From Paludibacteraceae bacterium (GTDB taxonomy: Bacteria; Bacteroidota; Bacteroidia; Bacteroidales; Paludibacteraceae), in contig JAKSNS010000004.1 in the NCBI GenBank assembly GCA_024399545.1, positions 1 through 64,000 of the forward strand: 64,000 nt of DNA, written 5' to 3'. Below are positions 1 to 6,427 of the stretch, piece by piece (within the stretch, counting starts at the first letter, position 1; every line of letters begins with the position of its first letter). The notes below the pieces were generated by a model. The model was not told the origin of the DNA. It made no database searches and saw nothing but the letters and a program-made list of their open reading frames with translations. Both the position numbers and the translations under genes were made by a program.

Positions 1-64
1 GGATTAGTCGCAGAGAGGGGTGGTGTGACGGGATTTGAATTAACAATGGTAAATCGTTATTAAT

Positions 65-116
65 TTTACAGGGGTTGCATTATGATATAAAAATAAGATT
101 GTACCAAGTTATTATT
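65..116 (+). repeat. 52-base dispersed repeat, copy 1
   Basis: This stretch matches 63120-63171 with a single T/C difference over 52 bases. Its last 16 bases (GTACCAAGTTATTATT) recur at 28619-28634. Here it is followed directly by the TTCTATAACGAATTGAG module, whereas the copy at 63 kb is followed by a MITE-like element. The repeats are therefore mosaics of modules. The strand assignment is arbitrary. Confidence 0.85.
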
Positions 117-215
117 GGTTCTATAACGAATTGAGTGAGTTTATTCACTGAATTGGATACTCCCCACCCCCTGCCCCCTCCCCAAGGAGGGGAATACCTT
201 ATAGGTAATGCCTTG

Positions 216-271
216 TTACCCAGGGTTTACACCCTGGGCTGATTTATGTCGCGCCTACAGCGCTTTGAGTT
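216..271. repeat. Two-hairpin dispersed repeat, copy A
   Basis: The first hairpin is CCCAGGGT-TTAC-ACCCTGGG (219-226/231-238) and the second is GCGC-CTACA-GCGC (251-254/260-263), followed by TTTGA. The same architecture, with changed but still paired stems, occurs at 3162-3217 between kdd and kamA. Pairing kept despite base changes suggests the folded form matters. Confidence 0.7.
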
Positions 272-442
272 TGCATACAAAGTTATCACACGAAACATTA
301 TAGAGCCGATAAAGGTCTATAACAAATCAAAAGGGGGAGTGAGGAGAATACACTTCACGCTCATCCTTGGTCAGGTTTGGGTCTATGGCGGTCTCCTCAG
401 ATTACGTAAATATTGATTGCGATTATCCGATGTTGAAAAGGA

Positions 443-1636
443 TCAATACAAAAACCCAAAAGCATAAAGCGGAATTTTATTCCCGTAGGCATACTCAACG
501 TCATCAGCCGCAATAAAACCGTTTTCCACATTGGCAATCTGCTTGCCACCCTTGCTTTTGCCGCCAATCTCTACGGTATATTTGCCATCAATCCTGAAAT
601 CACCTTTACTGCTGTATTCTACACTGTGCTTATACATAAGTTGATTAACAAAAAAAGCTTCCCTCAGAGTACCTGTATTAGGAGCGGCAAGACTCAACAC
701 GTCAGCAATGTTAGTATTCTCAAGATAGATTTTATCAGGTTTCTGCATTTTCTTGAGAGAACTCTCGTCTGAATAAAGAAGGTTGATTAGCCTTGCCCTT
801 TTCAGTGACTGAAGGTAAGACAATACCGTCTGCCTTGAAGTGCCAATCGCAACAGAAAGTTTGGAGATGTCAACCTGCATTGGAACATTTGACGCAAGAA
901 TGGTAAGGAGACTCTTGATTTTACGAATATTCCCAACCTCAACACCGCAATGCAAAGGCAATTCCACCTCAAGAATAAAGTCAATAACCGACTGTAATCT
1001 GGTCTGATAGTCACGTTTGCCTTCCAAGACAAAAGGATAGTAACCATTCTCAAGATAATCATCGAAAAACTCCAAAGGACGGCATTTCTCATTCACCATA
1101 TCGCAAAACTCATCGCCATGGTTAAGCAAATCATCCAACGAGACAGGCTCAATTCTAATGTTCTTGACAAGCCAAAGATACTCTCTGAACGAAAGCCCCT
1201 GCATCTCGTATGGCAGACACCTTCGTGACAAATCAGCATCAGCATTCAGTATGTTGAGGACAGAACTGCCACTCAAAACCAGTTTCAGCTCAGGAAAATT
1301 GTCATAGATTTCCTTGACCTCCCTACTCCAGGTTGGATATTTATGCACCTCGTCCAAAAAGAGATGCTTTCCCCCTCGGACATAAAACTCTTCTGCAAAT
1401 TCAATCAGGGAATGCTGGGTGAAATAACCTCCGTCAAGACTCACATACAAACTTTGTTTATAGTCTATTCCATTGATTTTCAGATATTGCAGCATTAGGG
1501 TCGTCTTACCTATTCCCCTTGCCCCGCGGATAGAAATCAAACGATTGTCCCAATTGATTTCATCCATAATAGACCTAACCATTTTAGTGCTGGTGTGTGC
1601 GATAAGCATTTTGTTGCGTCTAACCAATGACTCCAT
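443..1636 (-). CDS. AAA ATPase with DUF4143-like C-terminal region
   Basis: Predicted 397-residue ATP-binding protein of the orphan AAA_14/DUF4143 type common in Bacteroidota. Visible features are the Walker A motif GARGIGKTT (about residues 38-46), the Walker B motif HLFLDEVH (91-98), a sensor-like LSGSS (about 121-125), a helix-turn-helix-like segment in the middle (VAIGTSRQTVLSYLQSL), and a C-terminal region with an Asp and an EIGGK element that may be a degenerate PD-(D/E)xK fold. A longer reading frame begins at 1663, but a perfect promoter has its -7 box at 1661-1668. A transcript would then start near 1654, so the Met at 1636 is the likely start. Family members' substrates are largely unknown. 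No partner gene is adjacent. Four 33-base repeats lie immediately upstream. Confidence 0.8.
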   Translation of the reverse strand: MESLVRRNKMLIAHTSTKMVRSIMDEINWDNRLISIRGARGIGKTTLMLQYLKINGIDYKQSLYVSLDGGYFTQHSLIEFAEEFYVRGGKHLFLDEVHKYPTWSREVKEIYDNFPELKLVLSGSSVLNILNADADLSRRCLPYEMQGLSFREYLWLVKNIRIEPVSLDDLLNHGDEFCDMVNEKCRPLEFFDDYLENGYYPFVLEGKRDYQTRLQSVIDFILEVELPLHCGVEVGNIRKIKSLLTILASNVPMQVDISKLSVAIGTSRQTVLSYLQSLKRARLINLLYSDESSLKKMQKPDKIYLENTNIADVLSLAAPNTGTLREAFFVNQLMYKHSVEYSSKGDFRIDGKYTVEIGGKSKGGKQIANVENGFIAADDVEYAYGNKIPLYAFGFLY

Positions 1637-1660
1637 AATATCTGCATTTAATTTCGGGTG

Positions 1661-1692
1661 CAAAGATACAACAAATTGTTAATACCACCAAA
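1661..1692 (-). promoter_or_regulatory. Bacteroidota-type promoter of the AAA ATPase gene
   Basis: On the minus strand, TTTG (1692-1689), 20 bases, then TATCTTTG (1668-1661) is an exact match to the Bacteroidota -33/-7 consensus. The expected start of transcription is about 1654. That moves the ATPase start codon to 1636. The first 33-base repeat covers the spacer and the -33 box. Confidence 0.8.
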
Positions 1693-1796
1693 CATTTCCG
1701 TAAGTTTTTTGTAAAGTCCACCTAACAATTTTACAAGCTATTTGTTAAGTCCACATTACAAATACGAATCCGGTTTGTTAAGTCCACATTACAAAT
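1675..1796. repeat. Four direct repeats with exact 33-base period (iteron/operator-like)
   Basis: Repeat starts fall at 1675, 1708, 1741 and 1774. The last two share 23 identical bases, beginning TTTGTTAAGTCCACATTACA. The second is close to these and the first is degenerate. Each good unit is itself an imperfect inverted repeat (TTTGTTAA...TTACAAA). The array sits directly upstream of, and overlaps, the ATPase promoter, as expected for operator sites or iterons. The units abut without spacers. Confidence 0.8.
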
Positions 1797-1805
1797 TGAG
1801 GACAT

Positions 1806-1834
1806 AAAAAAGGCAGCCGAAATCGGCTGCCCCC
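1806..1834 (-). terminator. Rho-independent terminator of the lysine operon
   Basis: On the minus strand GGCAGCCGA and TCGGCTGCC form a 9-bp stem with a 2-base loop (1812-1820/1823-1831), followed by a run of T residues (plus-strand A run, 1806-1811). It lies 30 bases past the kamA stop codon. Confidence 0.9.
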
Positions 1835-1861
1835 ACAAAAAATATAATAAACTTAATACAG

Positions 1862-3100
1862 TTATTTCTTATTACGCTCGTGACGTTCCAGGTCTGCTGG
1901 CTCGATTGAGAGCTGCTTGCCCGCAAGGAGTTTCTCAACACCCTCATACTTGCGGTTCTCGCAATCTGGGCAATGGCACTCTTCCTTGTAGTCTGTAGGC
2001 TCGGTATAGGTAGTGATTACACCCTCGTAGTTACGCAAAATCACACGGTTAGGCGACTGCGAAATAACGTAGTTTGGCATGACTGGAGTCTTGCCGCCAC
2101 CGCCGGGAGCATCCACAACGAATGTTGGCACACAATAGCCGGAGGTGTGACCACGAAGAGCCTCGATAATCTCGATACCCTTTGATACCGGCGTACGGAA
2201 ATGCTCGATACCCATTGAAAGGTCGCACTGGTAGATATAATAAGGACGCACACGAATCTTGACAAGCCCCTGAACGAGCTTCTTCATTATATGTGTGCAG
2301 TCGTTGATGCCACGAAGAAGCACTGTCTGGTTGCCCAATGGAATACCTGCGTCTGCAAGGCGTGCACATGCTGCTGCCGACTCCTCGGTAATCTCCTGTG
2401 GGTGGTTAAAATGCGTGTTCAACCAGAATGGGTGGTACTTCTTGAGCATGTTGCAGAGCTCAGGCGTGATACGCTGAGGGCAAACCACAGGGGTACGTGA
2501 GCCAAGGCGGATAACCTCCACATGAGGAATGGCACGGAGTTTCTTGATGATATACTCAAGACGGTCGTCTGACACCATAAGAGCGTCACCACCCGAAAGA
2601 AGCACGTCGCGAACCTGTGGCGTGCGTGCTATATACTCGATACCCTTCTCAATGTTGTCCATTGGATTGTCAGCATCCTTCTGACCTGCGAAACGACGGC
2701 GGGTGCAGTGACGGCAATACATTGAACACATGTCAGTGATGAGCAAGAGCACACGGTCTGGATAACGGTGCGTAAGTCCGGGAACAGGAGAGTCAGAGTC
2801 CTCGTGAAGTGGGTCGAGAAGGTCTGCCTCTGCACGGTGCAACTCCTTGATGGTAGGGATGCACTGTTTGCGGACAGGGTCGTGTGGATTATTCTGGTCG
2901 ATGAGTGAGAGGTAGTATGGGGTGATAGCCATACGGAGGGATTTCAGCGACTCGCGGACACCCTCTTCCTCCTCAGCGGTCAGTTTGATGTATTTCTTGA
3001 GGTCTTCCAATGTCTCAATGCGGTTGCGCACCTGCCAATGCCAGTCATTCCACTGCTCGTCAGTGACATTTGGAAAAAGTTGTTTTCTGTTAGATGCCAT
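1862..3100 (-). CDS. kamA: Lysine 2,3-aminomutase
   Basis: Radical-SAM, PLP-dependent enzyme converting L-lysine to L-beta-lysine, the first step of anaerobic lysine fermentation. At 412 residues it is close to the characterised clostridial enzyme. The radical-SAM cluster CSMYCRHC has Cys at 125, 129 and 132. The PLP lysine lies in PGGGGK at residue 337, the same number as in the well-studied Clostridium enzyme. It is the last gene of the atoD-kal-kce-kdd-kamA operon although it acts first. It is separated from kdd by 131 bases that hold several hairpins, and followed by a strong terminator. The family also includes EpmB-like and other aminomutases, but the length and the neighbours favour true KamA. 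Confidence 0.96.
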   Translation of the reverse strand: MASNRKQLFPNVTDEQWNDWHWQVRNRIETLEDLKKYIKLTAEEEEGVRESLKSLRMAITPYYLSLIDQNNPHDPVRKQCIPTIKELHRAEADLLDPLHEDSDSPVPGLTHRYPDRVLLLITDMCSMYCRHCTRRRFAGQKDADNPMDNIEKGIEYIARTPQVRDVLLSGGDALMVSDDRLEYIIKKLRAIPHVEVIRLGSRTPVVCPQRITPELCNMLKKYHPFWLNTHFNHPQEITEESAAACARLADAGIPLGNQTVLLRGINDCTHIMKKLVQGLVKIRVRPYYIYQCDLSMGIEHFRTPVSKGIEIIEALRGHTSGYCVPTFVVDAPGGGGKTPVMPNYVISQSPNRVILRNYEGVITTYTEPTDYKEECHCPDCENRKYEGVEKLLAGKQLSIEPADLERHERNKK

Positions 3101-3231
3101 AATGATATTTTTTAGTTATGTGTGATTATGTAGCCCTTACTGGGCTTTAGTTATTTGGCGTAACCACACAGGGCTTGCGCCCTGTGCTATACTATGCCGC
3201 CCTTTCGGGGCTTTGAACTAAAGAATATGCA
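3101..3231. other. Intercistronic region with hairpins between kdd and kamA
   Basis: This 131-base gap in an otherwise tight operon contains a small stem AGCCC/GGGCT (3132-3136/3142-3146) and then the two-hairpin repeat copy B. Such structures may stabilise or separate mRNA segments. That role is inference. Confidence 0.5.
3162..3217. repeat. Two-hairpin dispersed repeat, copy B
   Basis: Stem CACAGGGC-TTGC-GCCCTGTG (3167-3174/3179-3186) is followed by stem GCCC/GGGC (3199-3202/3208-3211) and CTTTGA. Spacing and order match 216-271, while several stem bases differ in a pair-preserving way. Confidence 0.7.
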
Positions 3232-4305
3232 TTATGCGTACAACTCCTCGAAAATCTTGCGGAGTTTCTCGCTCTCGCGGAGTTCCTGAAGAGTGAACTC
3301 AGCGTGACCCTTGGTGTAGCCGTTACCCATAATCATGTTAACGTCAGCACCGATACCTTCAGCACCGAGTGAAGCCTTGGTGAAGCTGGTAGCCATTGAG
3401 AAGAAATATACAACGCCGTCATCCTTCGTGCAGAGGATTGCGGTCATCTCCTGGTCAGGAACGTTGACGCAGTTGATTGTAACGTCAGCCATCTTGCCGT
3501 TGGTAAGTTTGCTTACCAGTTCATAAATCTCGGCAGGAGTTTTGCCTGCAACAGACTCTACAACATCGCAGAAACCAAGTTCCTTGATACGGTTTGTAGA
3601 TTTTGGAGAGTTGGCAAGACCGATAACCTTACCCGTTACGCCTACGCGTTTCTTAGCCTCGTAGCAGCAAAGCATACCCGATTTGCCACCGGCACCGAGG
3701 ATGACAACATTCTGACCATACTGGCAGAGTTTTGCGGTCTGTGCAGGAGCACCTGCAACGTCCAGTGCAGAGAGTGCAAGTTTCTCAGGCATGTCAGTAG
3801 GGATTTTGGCATAGATACCGCTCTCGAAGAGGATAGCCTTACCCTTTATATCTACTTGGTCAATCTCAGGACGGATTTCGAGAATCTCGTCAATGCGGAG
3901 TGGAGTCAACGACAAAGAAACGAGAGTAGCGATGCGGTCGCCCTCCTTGAGGTCGATTTTGCCTTTGAGGGCATCACCTATCTTCTCAACCTTACCGAGA
4001 AGCATACCACCAGAACCTGTACGGCGGTTGCGGTGTTTACCCTGAAGCTCTACGTTGAGGAGCATCTCTTTCTTAATCTCTTCCATGACTTTCTCAACTG
4101 GAGCACCCTCGCCAGCCTGCTGTTTGGCATAGTTGTGAATGTCAGTGAAAGAAGCAGAGTCAATATTAAGGGTCTGAACGTCAATGAGAATTTCGTTATC
4201 CCAAATTTCGTCCATGTTGTTGTTGAGTTTGTTTGCTGGCTGTGGAAGTACGCCAAGTGGTTCGATTACACGGTGAGTACCGAATCTATTACCATGTTTT
4301 TGCAT
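3232..4305 (-). CDS. kdd: L-erythro-3,5-diaminohexanoate dehydrogenase
   Basis: NAD(P)-dependent oxidative deamination of 3,5-diaminohexanoate to 3-keto-5-aminohexanoate, the third step of lysine fermentation. The 357-residue protein begins with the family-typical stretch around RFGTHRVIEP (residues 7-16). It has a GroES-like N-terminal half and a Rossmann dinucleotide loop GAGGKSG (204-210). It lies 25 bases downstream of kce on the same strand. Its substrate must come from lysine 5,6-aminomutase (KamDE), whose genes are not in this window. Confidence 0.93.
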   Translation of the reverse strand: MQKHGNRFGTHRVIEPLGVLPQPANKLNNNMDEIWDNEILIDVQTLNIDSASFTDIHNYAKQQAGEGAPVEKVMEEIKKEMLLNVELQGKHRNRRTGSGGMLLGKVEKIGDALKGKIDLKEGDRIATLVSLSLTPLRIDEILEIRPEIDQVDIKGKAILFESGIYAKIPTDMPEKLALSALDVAGAPAQTAKLCQYGQNVVILGAGGKSGMLCCYEAKKRVGVTGKVIGLANSPKSTNRIKELGFCDVVESVAGKTPAEIYELVSKLTNGKMADVTINCVNVPDQEMTAILCTKDDGVVYFFSMATSFTKASLGAEGIGADVNMIMGNGYTKGHAEFTLQELRESEKLRKIFEELYA

Positions 4306-4330
4306 AATGTATTTCTGTTTTTAATTGTTA

Positions 4331-5164
4331 TTAATTACGTTTTTTGAGACCAAGGATTTCGCGAGCCTCGTCTGAGGTTGCTATCTCACGGCCGAGCTCT
4401 TTGGCTATACGGACAACCTTGGCAACAAGTTCGCCGTTTGATTTAGCCTTAACGCCACGTGCGAGGTTGAGGTTATCCTCAAAACCCACGCGTACGTTAC
4501 CGCCCATGGCTATAGCTGCGGCTGCCATCTGGAAAGCAGAACGGCCAACGCCGGTCACTGTCCATGTTGAGCCGGCAGGAATCTTGTTGACAAGCCATAC
4601 AAGGTTGTCAACAGTGGCAGGAGTACAACCGGGAACGCCAAGCACGAAGTTGAACTGCATAGGAGCACCGGGAACCTCGCCTTTACGTGCCATAGTGAGG
4701 ATAGTGTCAAGATGACCCATCTCGAAGCACTCATACTCAGGCTTGATGCCCTTCTCAATCATACGTTTGCCGAAGGCACGCATGGTTGGCATTGTGTTAT
4801 CGAAGATTTCGTCACCGAAGTTGCAGGTACCGCAGTCAAGGGTCGCCATTTCAGGGATAGGGGTAGTGTTGGTAGAGTCAAGACGCTCGTCAGGAGTCAT
4901 ACCAACGGCACCACCCGTTGAAGGAATGAGGATTACGTTAGGGCAAGCCTTGTAGATGGCCTCCTCGCACTCCTGAAAACGCTTGTGACTCTGGGTAGGA
5001 GTACCGTCATCCTCACGTACATGAAGGTGAACGATGGCAGCTCCTGCGTCAACTGCCGATTTTGCCTCGCGGACAATCTCCTCGACAGTATAAGGAACAG
5101 CAGGATTCTGCTCTTTGGTTACCTCAGCACCGCAAATTGCGGCTGTTATTATAAGTTTCTCCAT
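4331..5164 (-). CDS. kce: 3-keto-5-aminohexanoate cleavage enzyme
   Basis: Member of the BKACE family (DUF849). It condenses 3-keto-5-aminohexanoate with acetyl-CoA to give 3-aminobutyryl-CoA and acetoacetate. The 277 residues match the family length. The zinc-binding HLH pair is His46/His48 in IVHLHVREDDG, and a Glu in VGFED near residue 229 is in place for the third ligand. It is 6 bases from kal upstream and 25 bases from kdd downstream. BKACE enzymes have varied substrates, but the kal/kdd/kamA context fixes this one. Confidence 0.94.
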   Translation of the reverse strand: MEKLIITAAICGAEVTKEQNPAVPYTVEEIVREAKSAVDAGAAIVHLHVREDDGTPTQSHKRFQECEEAIYKACPNVILIPSTGGAVGMTPDERLDSTNTTPIPEMATLDCGTCNFGDEIFDNTMPTMRAFGKRMIEKGIKPEYECFEMGHLDTILTMARKGEVPGAPMQFNFVLGVPGCTPATVDNLVWLVNKIPAGSTWTVTGVGRSAFQMAAAAIAMGGNVRVGFEDNLNLARGVKAKSNGELVAKVVRIAKELGREIATSDEAREILGLKKRN

Positions 5165-5170
5165 AGACTA

Positions 5171-5566
5171 TTAACGTTTAATGCGCTGGCACTCTTTAGG
5201 GGTTACACATGTGCCTGAAGCACGGCAAACAAGGATTGGCTCTTCAAGCTCGTCAGCAGCAGAGGCAGAGATGTCTCCACGGGAAACGACTACTTTGTAA
5301 GCCTCGAACTCCATCTTGCGGGAGGTGTTGCCTATCTTGGTGATACGGCCACGTGCCTCAATGTAATCACCTGCGTATGTAGGAGCCTTGAACTCTACCA
5401 TGTCGTAAGCGCAGAAAAGACCCTCGTCGCCATCGCATTTGATGAGAAGTTCTGTAGCCACATCGCCGAAAAGTTCAAGCATCTTTGCACCATCAACAAG
5501 GTTGCCACCGTAATGGGCATCCTTAGCACCCATTCTGAGACGTATAACTGAAGTTATTTCTTCCAT
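5171..5566 (-). CDS. kal: 3-aminobutyryl-CoA ammonia-lyase
   Basis: A small hotdog-fold protein (131 residues) that removes ammonia from L-3-aminobutyryl-CoA to give crotonyl-CoA. The N-terminal [19 protein letters not shown] (residues 8-26) is typical of Kal. It sits between atoD and kce, and the product of Kce is its substrate. Other hotdog enzymes (thioesterases) share the fold. The operon context carries much of the assignment. Confidence 0.92.
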   Translation of the reverse strand: MEEITSVIRLRMGAKDAHYGGNLVDGAKMLELFGDVATELLIKCDGDEGLFCAYDMVEFKAPTYAGDYIEARGRITKIGNTSRKMEFEAYKVVVSRGDISASAADELEEPILVCRASGTCVTPKECQRIKR

Positions 5567-5590
5567 AATAGTATTTTGTTTTTTAGAGAT

Positions 5591-6238
5591 TTAGTAAACA
5601 AGGTAATCAACAAGGATGTTAGGAGTGCGGACATTCTCTGGAGGGATAGAGCCTACAGGCACCACTTCGTCAACCTCAGCGATAACGAGGTCAGCGGCAG
5701 CAGCCATAAGAGGGTTGAAATTCTGAGATGTGCCTTTATAAACAAGGTTACCGCTCTCGTCACCAAGAGAAGCACCGATGAGTGCAAGGTCTGCACGGAG
5801 AGGTTTCTCAAGAAGATAGTCCTTCCCGTCAACGTTGATGATCTGCTTGCCTTCAGCAACAATAGTGCCGAGACCTACAGGAGTGAGGACACCACCAAGA
5901 CCAAAACCGCCGCAACGGATACGTTCAGCAAGAGTACCTTGAGGAACGAGTTCTGTCTCAGTTGTCTTGTTATTCATCTGCTCCTGGTGCCAAGAGTTGC
6001 CACCAACCCAGGTGGCGATGACTTTCTTAATTTGTTTCTTCTCGAAAAGAGGACCTACACCGACAGCGTCAAAAGCAGAGTCGTTGCAAATGAGAGTAAG
6101 GTCTTTGACATCAGTCTTAGCCAATGCCGCAATGATTTTATTGGCAGAACCATTTGCCAAAAAACCACCGAACATAATAGTCATTCCGCTGTGAATCTTT
6201 GCCACAGCCTCTTCAACCGTAATACGTTTCTGAGCCAT
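5591..6238 (-). CDS. atoD: Acetoacetate/butyrate CoA-transferase alpha subunit
   Basis: 215-residue alpha subunit of a class I 3-oxoacid CoA-transferase. It would activate the acetoacetate released by Kce, or transfer CoA from butyryl-CoA. Typical segments are the Gly-rich FGGFLANG (residues 23-30) and the GTLAERIRCGGFG region with the following GVLTPVG (about 137-160). It is the first gene of the operon, 64 bases downstream of a probable start site. The beta subunit (atoA), normally adjacent, is absent on both sides: rpoC lies upstream and kal downstream. A complete enzyme would need a beta subunit encoded elsewhere. Confidence 0.93.
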   Translation of the reverse strand: MAQKRITVEEAVAKIHSGMTIMFGGFLANGSANKIIAALAKTDVKDLTLICNDSAFDAVGVGPLFEKKQIKKVIATWVGGNSWHQEQMNNKTTETELVPQGTLAERIRCGGFGLGGVLTPVGLGTIVAEGKQIINVDGKDYLLEKPLRADLALIGASLGDESGNLVYKGTSQNFNPLMAAAADLVIAEVDEVVPVGSIPPENVRTPNILVDYLVY

Positions 6239-6308
6239 AATATATGTTATTTTTTTTATTATTATACCAGTGAAAAAGAGTGCATGGGTAGCCCGATTTT
6301 TCGCCGTT

Positions 6309-6316
6309 CAAAGTTA
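6309..6316 (-). promoter_or_regulatory. -7 box of the lysine operon promoter
   Basis: TAACTTTG on the minus strand, about 70 bases before the atoD start codon. No good -33 TTTG was found at the usual distance, so the match rests on the -7 box and its position at the head of the operon. Confidence 0.6.
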
Positions 6317-6376
6317 CAAATAATTTTCGAGATAATCACTAAAAATAAGAGGTTTTTTTTAGCATTATAGACAACA

Positions 6377-6407
6377 GTGGAGATACTTGATTATCAAGCA
6401 CCTCCAC
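6377..6407 (-). terminator. Hairpin downstream of rpoC
   Basis: GTGGAG/CTCCAC outer and CTTGA/TCAAG inner stems form a hairpin 21 bases past the rpoC stop codon. No immediate U-tract follows, so it may be a weak terminator or an mRNA 3-prime end stabiliser. Confidence 0.5.
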
Positions 6408-6427
6408 TAATTGACAAGTAATATTTT

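Larger units (their letters stand above)
1..442. other. Repeat-rich non-coding region
   Basis: I see no credible gene here. The stretch holds a 52-base dispersed repeat (65-116), the short repeat TTCTATAACGAATTGAG (119-135, again at 28411-28427), a C-rich tract ending in a 7-bp hairpin CCCCTCC/GGAGGGG (175-192), a two-hairpin repeat (216-271), and a short inverted repeat TTATAGA/TCTATAA near 299-323. It lies downstream of the minus-strand ATPase gene. No convincing U-tract terminator for that gene was found. Confidence 0.7.

Noticed and set aside
443-1636. Toxin-antitoxin or phage defence gene
   Set aside because: ATPases of this type are sometimes listed near defence genes, but there is no partner gene, nuclease or reverse transcriptase here. 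The evidence supports only an orphan ATPase.
1675-1796. CRISPR array
   Set aside because: The 33-base units abut directly with no unique spacers, are imperfect palindromes, number only four, and no cas genes are present.
5576-6370. Plus-strand frame of 264 codons
   Set aside because: Antisense to atoD and running past its promoter. No family features.
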